Origin: Triplophysa rosa
Taxonomy: Eukaryota > Chordata > Actinopteri > Cypriniformes > Nemacheilidae
Length of the DNA: 64,000 nt
NCBI RefSeq assembly: GCF_024868665.1
Contig: NC_079908.1
Span: 4,981,152 to 5,045,151 of the forward strand
Direction of reading: 5' to 3'
Shown: piece after piece, positions 10,443 through 21,690 of the stretch
Numbering within the stretch: position 1 is the first letter of the stretch
Layout: each line of letters opens with the position of its first letter
Translations under genes and position numbers: made by a program
Notes under the pieces: model-generated
Told to the model about the DNA's origin: nothing
Seen by the model: only the letters and a program-made list of their open reading frames with translations
Databases searched by the model: none

Positions 10443-11939
10443 ACATTTCTCACAATACAGTCAAGGCCAGCACACCTTTAGAGTTTTTGTTGGTTCAGCT
10501 TCTTTTACAAACCACAAGGCATCATTCTGATGGCTTTTCAAGTGTATAATAAGCGTACCATGAATAGTCAAATGCATTGCTTTTCATCTGTGCACACACA
10601 GTATTGGTATGAGAATGTGTTGAGTAAAAATAGCCTGGGGCCCAGTACACACCCCTGAGGGCCCTCAGCCGTAAATATCTGACCTGGTCTTTTTCTAAGT
10701 GAACACAGCATACAGACCCATCAGACTAGAGTTCAAAAGGTCCTGGTTTGGAAAAACACATAGTCAAGGTTAATGACAGGCCTCGGGCGATGCTCATTGT
10801 TGTGGAAAAGGGACATCTATGAGCTGTTGTAATGTTCTTATGTAACTGGCACTCATGCCCCAATTTCGCTGAAGGCAGCGTTGAAACCATCGCTTGTGAG
10901 TGTTCACTAAAAATATCACATTCGCAAAGTCACCACATCCACTCTGCTTACGCTTTCTTTAAATCCAGGCTGTTCGTGGGGTGTGTAATAACAAGATTTA
11001 GTTTTCCAGTATATCTGACAGCTGTAAAGAATTCCTATTATTTCCAATATTAGTCAGGAATGCATGCAAACGCAAATAAATTCTCTGCCGCCAGTTCAGA
11101 AACGGCTTTGCCCTTGCTGATAGGCACTGAGATGGCAGCATGATGTGACTGAGCTTTGCTCTAAAAACACGTGCATGTCTCCTCTAAGAATGAAACACTT
11201 TTCTCGCTGCATCTAGCGTTTGCATCAGAGACGGTAGGTTAACAAAGCTCTGTGTTCAGCGGAACACAGTGCATTATACTGCTAGTCTCTGGCTGTTGAA
11301 ATATTAATGTAGCAATTTGTAGCAGACTCAAATATTCATTTGTTTACATTTGCAACACTTCCTGTGTTTTTTCAGCTAAGATGTTGTGACTGTACACTGT
11401 TGCCACAGTGCTGTGGGTGCTTTGAAATCAAAATAGTCCAATAGCTTTCAGTAAAGCTTAGTGTACGGCACTGGCAGTTGTGTGTTTACAGCACTGTAAA
11501 CCACGTGACATTGGAGAGCTGGATTGATTGTTAGTGTGCTGTCTGAGTGTGGTCAGTATAAGTAGACAATAGGTTAAGGCCGGAGTTAGATATAAGATTT
11601 AGTGAATAAGTTGACACGTATTTGCAAAGTTAGTTAGTTGAATGTGCTTTGGAGGACCTTCAAAATAAAGTCTTAGGAGATATTAAGCAGACAGTCTACT
11701 AATATTCTTATAATTGGTAGTTGACAAGAAGTTACTTAGTTTGCAGAATGTCATAAGCTACATAACAGTTACGATTCATTCTAAATGGATTTATAAAAAA
11801 AATAATTAAAAATGGAGTAGCAAGGTTTCATGCCGAAGGTCACAAAATGTTATTTTTTTTGTGGTGGAATTATGAGACGGGTTACGTGTCAAGGTTTTAT
11901 AAGGTTCATTAAACTCAATAACCCTTTTAACAAACAATA

Positions 11940-12060
11940 CACCTGTCTGTAAGATGTCTGCTAAAGATCAATAACATCTGTTGTTTAAAAACATCTGATA
12001 AACGTCTTAGAAACGACAGTTTTACACACATTCTAAATCATAAACATTTTGGTTCTGTAT
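11940..12060 (-). repeat. Dispersed repeat (partner 33,300-33,530)
   Basis: The segment around acacctgtctgtaagatgtc ... aaacatctgataaacgtctt is the reverse complement of 33,420-33,525, so it is one more interspersed family. Borders are not determined. Confidence 0.55.
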
Positions 12061-13128
12061 GACATATGACAGGAGACGTATCAGAGACAAATTACTGATG
12101 AACAAACAATAAAAAAATATTGTAGATGTAAACGCAGACATCAAATGCTATCAGGTCTAATAACTGCACTCATTGACTTTATCTCCACATTTCCTGCATT
12201 CATAAAGTTTTCTTTCTCATTTAGGCACTCTTTTTTCACATTGGCATCGTTCTTCTTCAGAGCATCTTACCCAGCATGCTCCTCTTGAGCCTTGTTTGCG
12301 CTAACTCGGGAGCATCACTTAAAACAGACAAGCTAAGAATAAAACACTGATGCGCTTCCCCCAGCTTACTCTTGTAACGTTTAAATGGGTGTTGCTGCTC
12401 CGCAGGGAGACTCTTCCATGGCTTTTTAATTCTTCTCATGCACTTCAATCCTTTCCTGAGCGCCAACCAACACAACCCACCATCCCAAAAAGAGTCTGGA
12501 ATACTCTGTTTGATGACTTCCTAGAACCTGAAAACTGGTTCAGACACACATTAGTGACTTCAAAGGTGAAAACAAACCTCAAGGGCAATTGAAGTACAGT
12601 GTGATGACACTGAATCTTGATATATAAAGAACATTTTTAACTTCAAACGTCCTTTTGTATATTTGTGCTTGTCATTCAGTGGCTTTGTAAGATGTGAATA
12701 TCGCCTCCTTCCCTGGGATGAATGATATCGCTGTTACCTTATGAATATTAATGAGATTAACTTGATGAGACACAATGTGCTGTGCAGTGCAGACAGCGCT
12801 GATCATAACACATCTCTGAATGACACGGTCACAGCTGTATACTAGTTGGACTTCGGGACGTAAAAGACAAGATCACAGATGGTTTGGTCAAGATGTTACC
12901 TGAGTCTACGTGTTCTAGAGTCGAAAAAACAGCAATTTTTTCTGATTAATATATTATCTCGGTAATGACCCAACATGTTCGGAAATGACATTGTAATCCT
13001 AAAATAACAGAAAGATAATAATGAAAAATGATACGTTTTCTTTTAGCATTCCATTTTGTGAAAAAGGTGCAAGAGGCAGTTTAAAATAGCTTCACCAACA
13101 ACAGTTGCTACGATTATTATATTTTTTA

Positions 13129-14432
13129 TAGGGCTGTCAATCGATTAAAATATTTAATCCCGATTAATCTCGTGATTGTAATGAGTTAACTCGTGATTAA
13201 TCGCAACTTAATCACTCATTTTTATCCGTTCTAAATGTACCTTAAATGAATACTTTTCAAGTTTTTAATACTCTAATCAACATGGGCATGGACAAATATT
13301 GATGCTTTATGCAAATGTATATTGTTTATTATTAGTGACCCCATACTTAACATAGAGCATGAAGACTAGACATGTTTTAAAGGTCATATATGTTTTTCAA
13401 AGAACTTGTACATGTCTATTAAACACATGAAAAAAAAAACAGGAAAAACACAGGTTCCCATTACTTCTTTCTTTGCACTGAGCTATTTACTTACACAAGC
13501 ATGTTTACATTTTCGCAACTGTGATAGCTCGGTGGAGGCTGTGTGCAATGCAAGGCATATGCTCGAACGGAAGCTGCCTGGCCGCGGCAATCATGTTGCG
13601 TGCACTATCGGTGGTCAGTGGGCTAATTTTGAATTCAATATTCCACTGTCTGGCTACCTGCAGAAAGTGCTCAGCGCAAACGTCAGCATAGTGCCTCTCG
13701 TCTGTCTTCATGACGGTCAAAGCGTACGACCGTAGTTTCCAGTGTGTGTCAAAATAATGAGCCGTGACCCCCAGGTAGCTATGGTTACTGAGGGAAGTCC
13801 AGTAATCTCCGGTGAGCGCAACCGTGTTTGTCTGTCTTATCGCCTCCTCGACTTTCGCTTTCTCCTCTTCGTAAGAGTCGTGAATCTTGCTTGTAACAGT
13901 GGCTCTCGAAGGTAGTTATATGTGTAATCGTTAGATGCGATGCGAATAATTTCAAGTAGACCCTCGTCCTCCACTACATTAACTGGCCTACATGCTGTAG
14001 CCACCCATTTAGCTATCGATGTGGTGAGTCTGTTGCTTGTGGAGTTGTCCATCCGTCTCTGCTGAAAACAATCTAGTGTGGTTGCCGCGAGGAGGAGAGC
14101 TCTCTGCGTCAGTTGTATGCTTCGCCATCAAGTGATATTTTAAACTCGACGTGCTGCGGTGATAGCTTAATTCACATCGACAATAAATGCAGATCACTTT
14201 AGTCTTGTCGACAGAACCATCAGACATCGTTTTATATATGAATTTTACGTTCAGAAGACCTATTTATTTCTCCATTTCTGTTTGCTGCTGCATCGTTTAC
14301 TTTCTCAAACTACGGGCAAGGCCAAGGTCAAACAGAAAATGCGCGCTGCGTTAATCGCACGTTAATAAAATTAGTGCCGTTAAAAGGAATTTGCGTTAAC
14401 GTGTTATTAACGCGTTAATTTTGACAGCCCTA
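13129..14432 (-). mobile_element. hAT-type DNA transposon, copy 2, both ends present
   Basis: Opens tagggctgtcaa and closes ttgacagccctа-type (ttgacagccc then ta), a perfect 12-bp terminal inverted repeat. At 1.3 kb it is too short for a full hAT transposase gene, and the part after the first catalytic blocks is replaced by AT-rich sequence, so it is an internally deleted copy. Flanking 8-mers (atttttta / attttatt) are alike but not identical, so a target duplication is only suggestive. Confidence 0.85.
13505..14293 (-). pseudogene. hAT transposase remnant: BED finger plus partial catalytic domain
   Basis: From a Met at 14,293 the order is: BED finger (CIYC ... HLMAKH, about 14,130-14,200), a linker with SNRLTTSIAKWVATACRPVNVVEDEG, the TGDYWTS-type block (near 13,800), and TVMKTDERHYADVCAEHFLQVARQW through LTTDSARNMIAAARQL to IAHSLHRAI (13,505-13,720). 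This corresponds to the front half of an hAT transposase. The C-terminal dimerisation region is absent. At least two frame changes separate the pieces, so no protein is expected. Confidence 0.78.
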
Positions 14433-14551
14433 ATTTTATTATATGTATTCAATTTAATGTCCGACTTAATTAAATGATAACTGAGGTTCAATTTTTTTTC
14501 TGTTTACTGAGTATTTTTATAATGTAAGGGAGATTACATTATTCCATCGTG

Positions 14552-14810
14552 TCATTTCAGCCTGTATGACTTTATTTACTTTGCAGAACTACAAAAGAAG
14601 ATATTTTGAAGAATGTTGGTATCCAAATAAAGCGGTACCATTCACTCTTATTGATGGCAAACCATGAAGTCAATGGGTCACTTGTTTGTTACCAACATTC
14701 TTTAAAATATCTTCTTTTGTGTTCTGCGAAGAAAGAAAGTCACTCACAGGTTTGAAATGACAAGAGGTGAGAAAGATGACAGAATTTTCATTTTTGTGAA
14801 CTTCCTTTAA
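14552..14810. repeat. TTAA-flanked MITE-like repeat, copy 2
   Basis: Has the paired gaatgttggta / taccaacattc arms and the ttctgcgaagaaagaaagtca block, ending in cttcctttaa (TTAA 14,807-14,810). Duplicate of 940-1,199. Confidence 0.6.
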
Positions 14811-15570
14811 GAGTTACAGAATCTTATTGACTATTGGCATGAAGAGAATTACTAGCTTTTTAAAAGAAAATTCTTCAGGTATCTACATAAAAATAAAATG
14901 CATTTTTAAGGCATCTATATCCTTTAAAGTGTTGAGAGAAATCCTGATGGTGTGAGAGAATGAAGAACTCTTCACAGCTGAAAAATTTACCACTGCAGTA
15001 CCATCAGTATTCTCCACCTGGCTATTTCTAATGCTTCCACAATAGCTAAATGAACATTGAACGATAAAACCTCAATTGTTTGAAATAATGCAAAACTCAG
15101 CTTAGCAGAGGGCAGCTTAATCCTTAACAATGAGTCATCATCCTCAGGTTATCATACATATCTCTTCTTCACAAATTTAATAGCTACACAATTGCCGTTA
15201 CAGCAATGGAGCTAATGATGATACACTGCAAATACTCGCTTCTTGATCATTGTTATTCCAATGAAATGTATATCACCAATCACAATGTGTTTACTGCTTC
15301 ATAACCCTGTTACTCACCTTCTGTTATTCCAAACACGTATAGCGTTATTGTTAAAATGTTCCCTCGGGTCCATTTATAATACTGTCAAGCTTTACTGCAC
15401 CAACAACATTTACATTCTCTCTGACCCAAGATTTAAACAGGTTTGAGCTACTGCACTTTTAAAGAGGTCTACTTCAAGTTTTAGTGCTATTTCAAATTTT
15501 TTGTGTATATTTAATGGCAAATGTAAATTTATGCAAAACTTTAAATGCGAATAATAAAATATATCATATA
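14811..15570. other. Non-coding spacer
   Basis: Shared with 1,200-1,877 up to about 15,470. The last 100 bp before the Tc1 end has no match in copy 1. No gene is seen. Confidence 0.55.
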
Positions 15571-15769
15571 CAGTGAGGGAAATAATTATTTGATCCCCTG
15601 CTGATTTTGTAAGTTTGCCTCTTACAAAGAAATGAAGGGTCTATAATTTTATGGTGGGTTTATTTTAACTGATAGACGACAGAATATAAAAAAAATCAGG
15701 GGAAAAAAGTTATATAAAGGTTATAAATTGATTTGCATTTCAGTCAGTGAAATAAGTATTTGATCCCCG

Positions 15770-17647
15770 AGGCAAAACATAACTTTGTACATGCTGTTGA
15801 AAAACGTCTTGGTTACGGATGTAACCTCAGTTCCCTGATGGAGGGAACGAGACGTTGTGTCGAGCCGACCGACAGATGGGGTTTGACTTGAGAACCTATA
15901 ATCTTCTGACTAGTTTTGAAAAGGCCAATGAAATTGGCGAATGGAATTTGCATGCCGGACTCCGCCCCGGATATCTGGGTATAAAAGGGAGACGGCATGC
16001 TGCATTCATTCACCTTTTGTGCTGAGGAGCCTGAGAGCATCGCTCGACTGCGGCAGCAGGCGGCATGCATTGTGGCATGAAGGACACAACGTCTCGTTCC
16101 CTCCATCAGGGATGTTGTGGTCTCTCGATGTTCTGTCGAACCGACAGATGGGGTTCCGCCAGAATGGTGGCGACCCCAGCCCAAAGCACGGGTCTACCTC
16201 GCATGCTTGGGCGGGCGTCTGGCGAATTGGATCGCATAGCCGAGACGGATCGCCCTCCCTAGTCACCGTGACAGTCTGGGAAGCTCAAACTAGGCTCCCA
16301 GGGACCGAGACAGGGGGACTAGGGGTTCAATCTGCTTCATCAATCCCCCGGGGGGTGGTTCGATGGCTTACCTGCCCGGCGATAATGCAGCTCAGCGCAC
16401 CGTCGAACTGGGAGTGCTGAGGTCCGCTGGAGGGTATGCCCGATATTGCGTCTCGCTGTGACACAATGTCCGCTGCACCACGTCGTAAGATTCCAGCAAT
16501 TTGAGTGAGTCTTGTCATCAGATGCAAAGGCTCCGAAGAACAAAAGGTGAATGAATGCAGCACGTTGTCTCCCTTTTATACCGGCATGCATATTTCATTC
16601 GCCAATTTCATTGGCCTTTTCAAAACTAGTCAGAAGATGATAAGTTCTCAAGTCAAACCCCATCTGTCGGTTCGACGCAACGTCGAGAGACCAACAGAAA
16701 TGGAACCCTTGTTGGCAAGCACAGAGGTAAGACATTTCTGATAGTTGGTCACCAGGTTTGCACATGTGTCAGGATACATTTAGTCCACTCCTCTGTAAAT
16801 CTTTAAGGTTCCTTGGCTGTTGCTCAGCAAATTGGAGTTTTAGCCTCCTTCACAGATGTTCTATAGGACTAGGGTCTAGAGACTGGCTAGGACATTTAAT
16901 GTGCTTCTCCTTAAGCCACTCTTTGGTTGTCTTGGCAATATGTTTTGGGTCTTTGTCATGTTAAAGGCACATCCACGACCCATCTTCAGTGATCTAGTTA
17001 AGGGGAGAAGTTTCTCGTCCAAGATTTACGGTAAACTGGCCCGTCCCTCAGCCCCTCAATGTGGTGAAGTCATCCTGTACCCGTAGCAGAGAAAAATCCC
17101 TAAAGCATAATGTTTCCAACACTGTGCTTCTCTTTAGGGATTCAAATAAAAAAAGCTTTATTGTCTATCCCCAATGGGGTAGAAAATTGTCTTTAGACAA
17201 AAGGCTCAGACACACAAACAATACTCATTACAGCAACAAATGATTTTCTGAATCATTTTGATGTTCGTTGTCAAACTTCAGATGAGCCAGGCAGGAGGAC
17301 CTTGTGGGTGCGTCAGGATTTCAATCTATTGTGGCATAGCGTGTTACCAATGGTTTGCTTGCTAACTGTGGTCCCAACTGTCTTGAAATCATTAACAAGC
17401 TTCTTACGTGTAGTTCTGTGCTGATATTTAACCTTTCTCATGATCATCTTTACTCCATTGGGGAAATCTTGCAGGGAGCTCCAGACCAATTGCAATTGAT
17501 AGTTATTTTGTATTTCTTCTATTTCCAAATAATCTCACCAACAGTTGTCTCCTTCTCACCAAGCTTCTGTCTGTTGCCTATTCAAGGTTTGTGCAGGTCT
17601 CCAATCTTGTCGCTGACGTCCTTTGAAACCTATTTGGTCTTGACCAT
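15770..17647 (-). pseudogene. Tc1-like transposase, stop/frameshifts and interrupted by DIRS derivative
   Basis: The start codon is at 17,647-17,645 (MVKTK), followed at once by a TAG at codon 6, then VSKDVSDKIGDLH. The helix-turn-helix region continues through 17,528-17,313 (LPNGVK-type, KLVNDFKTVGTTVSKQTIGN). The catalytic C-terminal half is read at 17,080-16,740 in shifted frames: [16 protein letters not shown] near the second Asp and [14 protein letters not shown] with the catalytic Glu. The last codons lie beyond the DIRS insertion, near 15,770-15,800. With the stop, several frameshifts and the insertion it cannot be functional. Normal enzymes of this group have about 340 residues. Confidence 0.85.
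15803..16706 (-). mobile_element. Non-autonomous DIRS derivative nested in Tc1
   Basis: Both outer ends match the full DIRS element in inverted orientation (left here = its right end, right here = its left end). Between the terminal repeats only a short RT fragment remains: 16,190-16,380 corresponds to the minus strand of about 5,160-5,345 (GSLGA ... PPGGW region). aac triplets close both ends (15,803-15,805 and 16,704-16,706). It carries no intact gene. Confidence 0.85.
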
Positions 17648-18006
17648 GGTGGTGGAGAGGAAATGGAAGATACAGATTCTGTTGGCAGGCATCTTTTATA
17701 TACATAACAAGCTGATTTAGGAGTATTTTCTCAAAGTGACAGAATTAATCTGAGGTCCATATAGCCACATAACCAATCTGTGGAGCCGGAATTATTTCTG
17801 GTTGTTAGGGGATCAAATACTTATTTCACTGACTGAAATGCAAATCAATGTATAACCTTTATATAATTTATTCCCCCTGATTTTTTGGTTGATATTCTGT
17901 TTATATCAGTTAAAATAAACCTACCATAAAAATTATACACCCTTCATTACTTTGTAAGCAGGCAAACTTACAAAAGCAGGGGATCAAATAATTATTTCCC
18001 TCACTG

Positions 18007-18033
<27 letters not shown>
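18007..18033. repeat. (TA)n microsatellite at Tc1 right border
   Basis: Uninterrupted ta units starting at the TA target duplication of the Tc1 element. Confidence 0.9.
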
Positions 18034-18037
<4 letters not shown>

Positions 18038-18687
18038 TATACATTTATAAATATTATATAGAAATACTATTTTTAGTATAGTCCTCCTATGTATTCAGAA
18101 AAATTACATTCATTGCTTCAGGAGCCCATTTAAAATGTTTTTAGAAATGCCGTCTTTGGCCACCAATCACAGTACAAGGTTTTGATAATTATTAAAATTA
18201 CAAAACAAGTTTTAAACTATAGTCCATTTTGCAAGATTTAAACAACAGTTGCCCAGAAGCACTTCCCATTTCATTTTTTTTTACATTTAACTAAATCTAA
18301 ACATGTTTTTTAACATTTCAACTTAGTTATAAATGTTTTGTTGTATTTATTTTTGTTGTTGTTGAAAAGTTTGTATACAGTGTTAAAGAACTAAAAGAGG
18401 AAGTTTCTCTGGACCAGTGTTGTTTGTGTCTTGCAAAATGGTTTATATGAAGGTGCTTCCATAAAGATGTGGGTTCTTTGTTTTAAAAAGTCTATAAAAG
18501 TTGCATGATGGCTTTCTTCATAAGAAAAATGATCAGACTTTTATTGGAAATTAAGCTTTCGGTCAATACATCGTCGCTTTGGAATTATAAGGTTATTTCT
18601 GCATTCTGAGCAGTTTAGATATTGTGCTTCAAAGTTTTTTGGAACCCATTTTACTTTGTAGATAAAACCTTTTTGTTTTCTAAAAAT
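18034..18687. other. Non-coding sequence
   Basis: AT-rich. No repeat border or coding signal can be supported. Confidence 0.5.
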
Positions 18688-19569
18688 GTCCCAAAAATGT
18701 AAGCATTAAACATACAGAAAAAAAACATTACATAATGTAATGTTTTAACACAATAAGAATATGTAAATACTTCAATTTTGACAAAAATGTCAGATAGAAT
18801 CTTATAATAACAAGTTGACAATATTTCTGCCAGCTCTTTTTGTACACTGTAAAAAAAACTTAAAAACGTATATAACAAGGTTATACGAAATAAAACTAGA
18901 TTTTTAAATTGGATTAACATAACCTATGACTTGAAATTTTAAGTCAGTAAATTATTTCAGCTTTTGATTATTAAGTTTATAAGTTGAATTTGTTCAGTGA
19001 TGTACAATGTTTGTCAGAATTTTTTTTTGGAAGAGATTTAAAATTAGCGTCCAGTAGTTGAAACAGTGATGTACTGTATGTGAATCCCAGCTATGCTCAT
19101 TCAATTCATGTTTCTATTGCCCATTTTACAATTTTGCATTGTTGCAGAGTTTTATAGGAAACACATAATAGAACAAACAGTAGAGACATGAGAAAAATTG
19201 TATATAAGTAAATATACAGTATAAGATAAAAATAATGAAAAACAGAAACATTACAAAATACATGGTATTATAAACAATACAATCTATATAAGTAATTGAG
19301 ATTAAATCTGTGATCAGATCTGAAGGTTGAGACCGATAAAGTGGTGGTTGGTGGTGAGAGATTCAATTCCTCATACGAGATTAGGACACTTCTGCTGCTA
19401 TCTCTTCACACATGGGGCCGTGCTTACCTGCTGAAGCCAAAAGTGAGCAACGAATGTCAATTTAATAACATCACTACAATAGTAAAACAGCGGCCAAGTA
19501 CTACTGCCCTGCTTACCCAAAACACACGAGTCAATCCTTTCACTGCCCCTTTAATTCACTTTTAAAGAA
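18688..19569 (+). repeat. 0.88-kb direct duplication, copy 1
   Basis: From gtcccaaaaatg to ttcacttttaaagaa, matched by 19,572-20,455 with only a couple of differences (around 18,742 a short indel; one c/g near 19,451). It contains a cactgtaaaaaaaactt motif but no gene; its two 70-90 codon frames occur in both copies by chance. Confidence 0.95.
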
Positions 19570-19570
19570 N
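19570..19570. other. Assembly ambiguity (single N) at duplication junction
   Basis: Lies exactly between the two nearly identical 0.88-kb units, the pattern expected when overlapping contigs are abutted instead of merged. Confidence 0.9.
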
Positions 19571-19571
19571 A

Positions 19572-20455
19572 GTCCCAAAAATGTAAGCATTAAACATACA
19601 GAAAAAAAACATTACATAATGTACAGTAAGTTTTAACACAATAAGAATATGTAAATACTTCAATTTTGACAAAAATGTCAGATAGAATCTTATAATAACA
19701 AGTTGACAATATTTCTGCCAGCTCTTTTTGTACACTGTAAAAAAAACTTAAAAACGTATATAACAAGGTTATACGAAATAAAACTAGATTTTTAAATTGG
19801 ATTAACATAACCTATGACTTGAAATTTTAAGTCAGTAAATTATTTCAGCTTTTGATTATTAAGTTTATAAGTTGAATTTGTTCAGTGATGTACAATGTTT
19901 GTCAGAATTTTTTTTTGGAAGAGATTTAAAATTAGCGTCCAGTAGTTGAAACAGTGATGTACTGTATGTGAATCCCAGCTATGCTCATTCAATTCATGTT
20001 TCTATTGCCCATTTTACAATTTTGCATTGTTGCAGAGTTTTATAGGAAACACATAATAGAACAAACAGTAGAGACATGAGAAAAATTGTATATAAGTAAA
20101 TATACAGTATAAGATAAAAATAATGAAAAACAGAAACATTACAAAATACATGGTATTATAAACAATACAATCTATATAAGTAATTGAGATTAAATCTGTG
20201 ATCAGATCTGAAGGTTGAGACCGATAAAGTGGTGGTTGGTGGTGAGAGATTCAATTCCTCATACGAGATTAGGACACTTCTGCTGCTATCTCTTCACACA
20301 TGGGGCCGTGCTTACCTGCTGAAGCCAAAAGTGAGCAAGGAATGTCAATTTAATAACATCACTACAATAGTAAAACAGCGGCCAAGTACTACTGCCCTGC
20401 TTACCCAAAACACACGAGTCAATCCTTTCACTGCCCCTTTAATTCACTTTTAAAG
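19572..20455 (+). repeat. 0.88-kb direct duplication, copy 2
   Basis: Near-identical to 18,688-19,569 and continuous with the sequence to its right. Confidence 0.95.
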
Positions 20456-21685
20456 AAAAAAACACACAGGCACTAGAGGATGAACGCGGTGAGTCAACAG
20501 TATTGTAATTTTGTTTGTATTGTTGGCATAAGGTCAGTGTCGGCCTCTGTGACTTTGGCCTTTCTAATTGAAAGTGTTACAGCGGGCATGACTGAATTAT
20601 AATGAGGTGAAACTAGACTGCGATGCTTTTGGTGATCCAGAGGGGAAACCCTGGAGGGTGACCTCATTGCGGTGTGATACACAACCCTGCTCAGAGACAC
20701 TGCATCATCAAGAGCGTGATACTGAACATGCGCACACACAAACACACACGCCTGCAGGCGCACGCACACACACATACACACACACACACATCTGTGTGGT
20801 GCTTTAAAGACCAGCTTTGACCTGTATTTATCTCCACTTGCAAGTGTGAGGAGAAAGTCTGAGTCTTGGTTCTGTCCAGGGTTTATTTCTTATCTGTTTA
20901 TCATCCCAGGGAGTTTTCGTTCCGACTGCTTTGTTTTGGTTTCTGTTGGGTTTGTGAGCTCTATTTTTCGAAAGCTGCGTTGGAACAATATGCAAATACC
21001 TTACAAAAAACTGTATGCATGCCTCAAACAAGAGAAAGAAACAAAACTGTTTGTCAGGAGGATATAAAAATACATTCATAGACACATATAATTAAGAAAA
21101 AATATCAACATTTTATTCTGACAATGTGTAAATGTCATTTCCAGCTTCGAATGCTATTAAACAAAATGCAACAATATGTTATGAAATTGACACTAGTGAA
21201 GCTGTTCATGACTGACAGAAATGGCCAACATGATTGATTTCATCTGTTATCATGTCCATTGTTAGACATGGTCAACAGACTCATTTATAAAACTCACTGC
21301 AGCATTTTGATAAAAATAAACATAAAATGAGCAAGAAACTTCTGGTCATCTTGGTGTTTCATTGTGATTAGAAAGCAGAAAATCTCTCTGAACTTCAAAC
21401 TGCTTTGGAGAACAGCCATGTTACTTTTAGAAGAGAAAGAGCTGTCAGTTATGTGTCCATACACTTTGAGGGTTATCACACAGTGGACTCAATGTTCTGG
21501 TCGTTCATCTTTCAGAGAGGGTCTCTTTAACTGTCACGTCCCGTCAGGCAGTCACAGTCATCATAAGCGACTCATTGTCTTTTCAAGTGTTAACACACTG
21601 TTGCATGCAAATTAGACTTGCTGATGTTTTAAATTCCTCACATTTTATCAAAGTTTGTTTTTGCACTTTGCCTTTGAGCAAACAG
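20456..21685. other. Non-coding sequence with CA-rich microsatellite
   Basis: CA-rich tract at about 20,704-20,791. No exon or element border was recognised elsewhere. Confidence 0.5.
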
Positions 21686-21690
21686 AGAAC

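Larger units (their letters stand above)
8238..13128. other. Gene-free region with MITEs
   Basis: No exon or protein family is recognisable. A cactgtaaaa motif at about 8,650 and ttttacagtgtag at about 9,585 may be the ends of a larger repeat enclosing the 9,202-9,447 MITE. Inside are the two MITEs, a microsatellite and the 11,940-12,060 repeat listed separately. The rest looks like ordinary AT-rich intergenic or intronic DNA. Confidence 0.5.
13641..16130 (+). repeat. Large direct duplication, copy 2 (partner 1-2,580)
   Basis: Collinear with bases 1-2,580 (see that entry). Unlike copy 1, it continues into the complete Tc1 element. The spacer 14,811-15,470 is repeatedly shorter than copy 1 by single bases. 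Confidence 0.85.
15571..18006 (-). mobile_element. Complete Tc1-like transposon (IR/DR type) with nested DIRS derivative
   Basis: Flanked by TA on both sides, with about 198-bp terminal inverted repeats at 15,571-15,768 and 17,807-18,006. Each arm has an outer and an inner gaaata-(a/g)-tatttgatcccc repeat, the paired transposase sites of IR/DR Tc1 elements. Removing the 904-bp insert (15,803-16,706) leaves about 1.53 kb, normal for this group. A (TA)n tract follows the right end directly. Confidence 0.93.

Noticed and set aside
12257..12592. Overlapping 72- and 80-codon ORFs on opposite strands
   Set aside because: Neither shows a family motif or exon borders.
19341..20453. Identical 74-codon ORFs in both duplicated units, also considered as a tRNA-derived SINE head
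   Set aside because: The sequence is duplicated at DNA level, has no protein-like composition, and A/B box motifs are not convincing.
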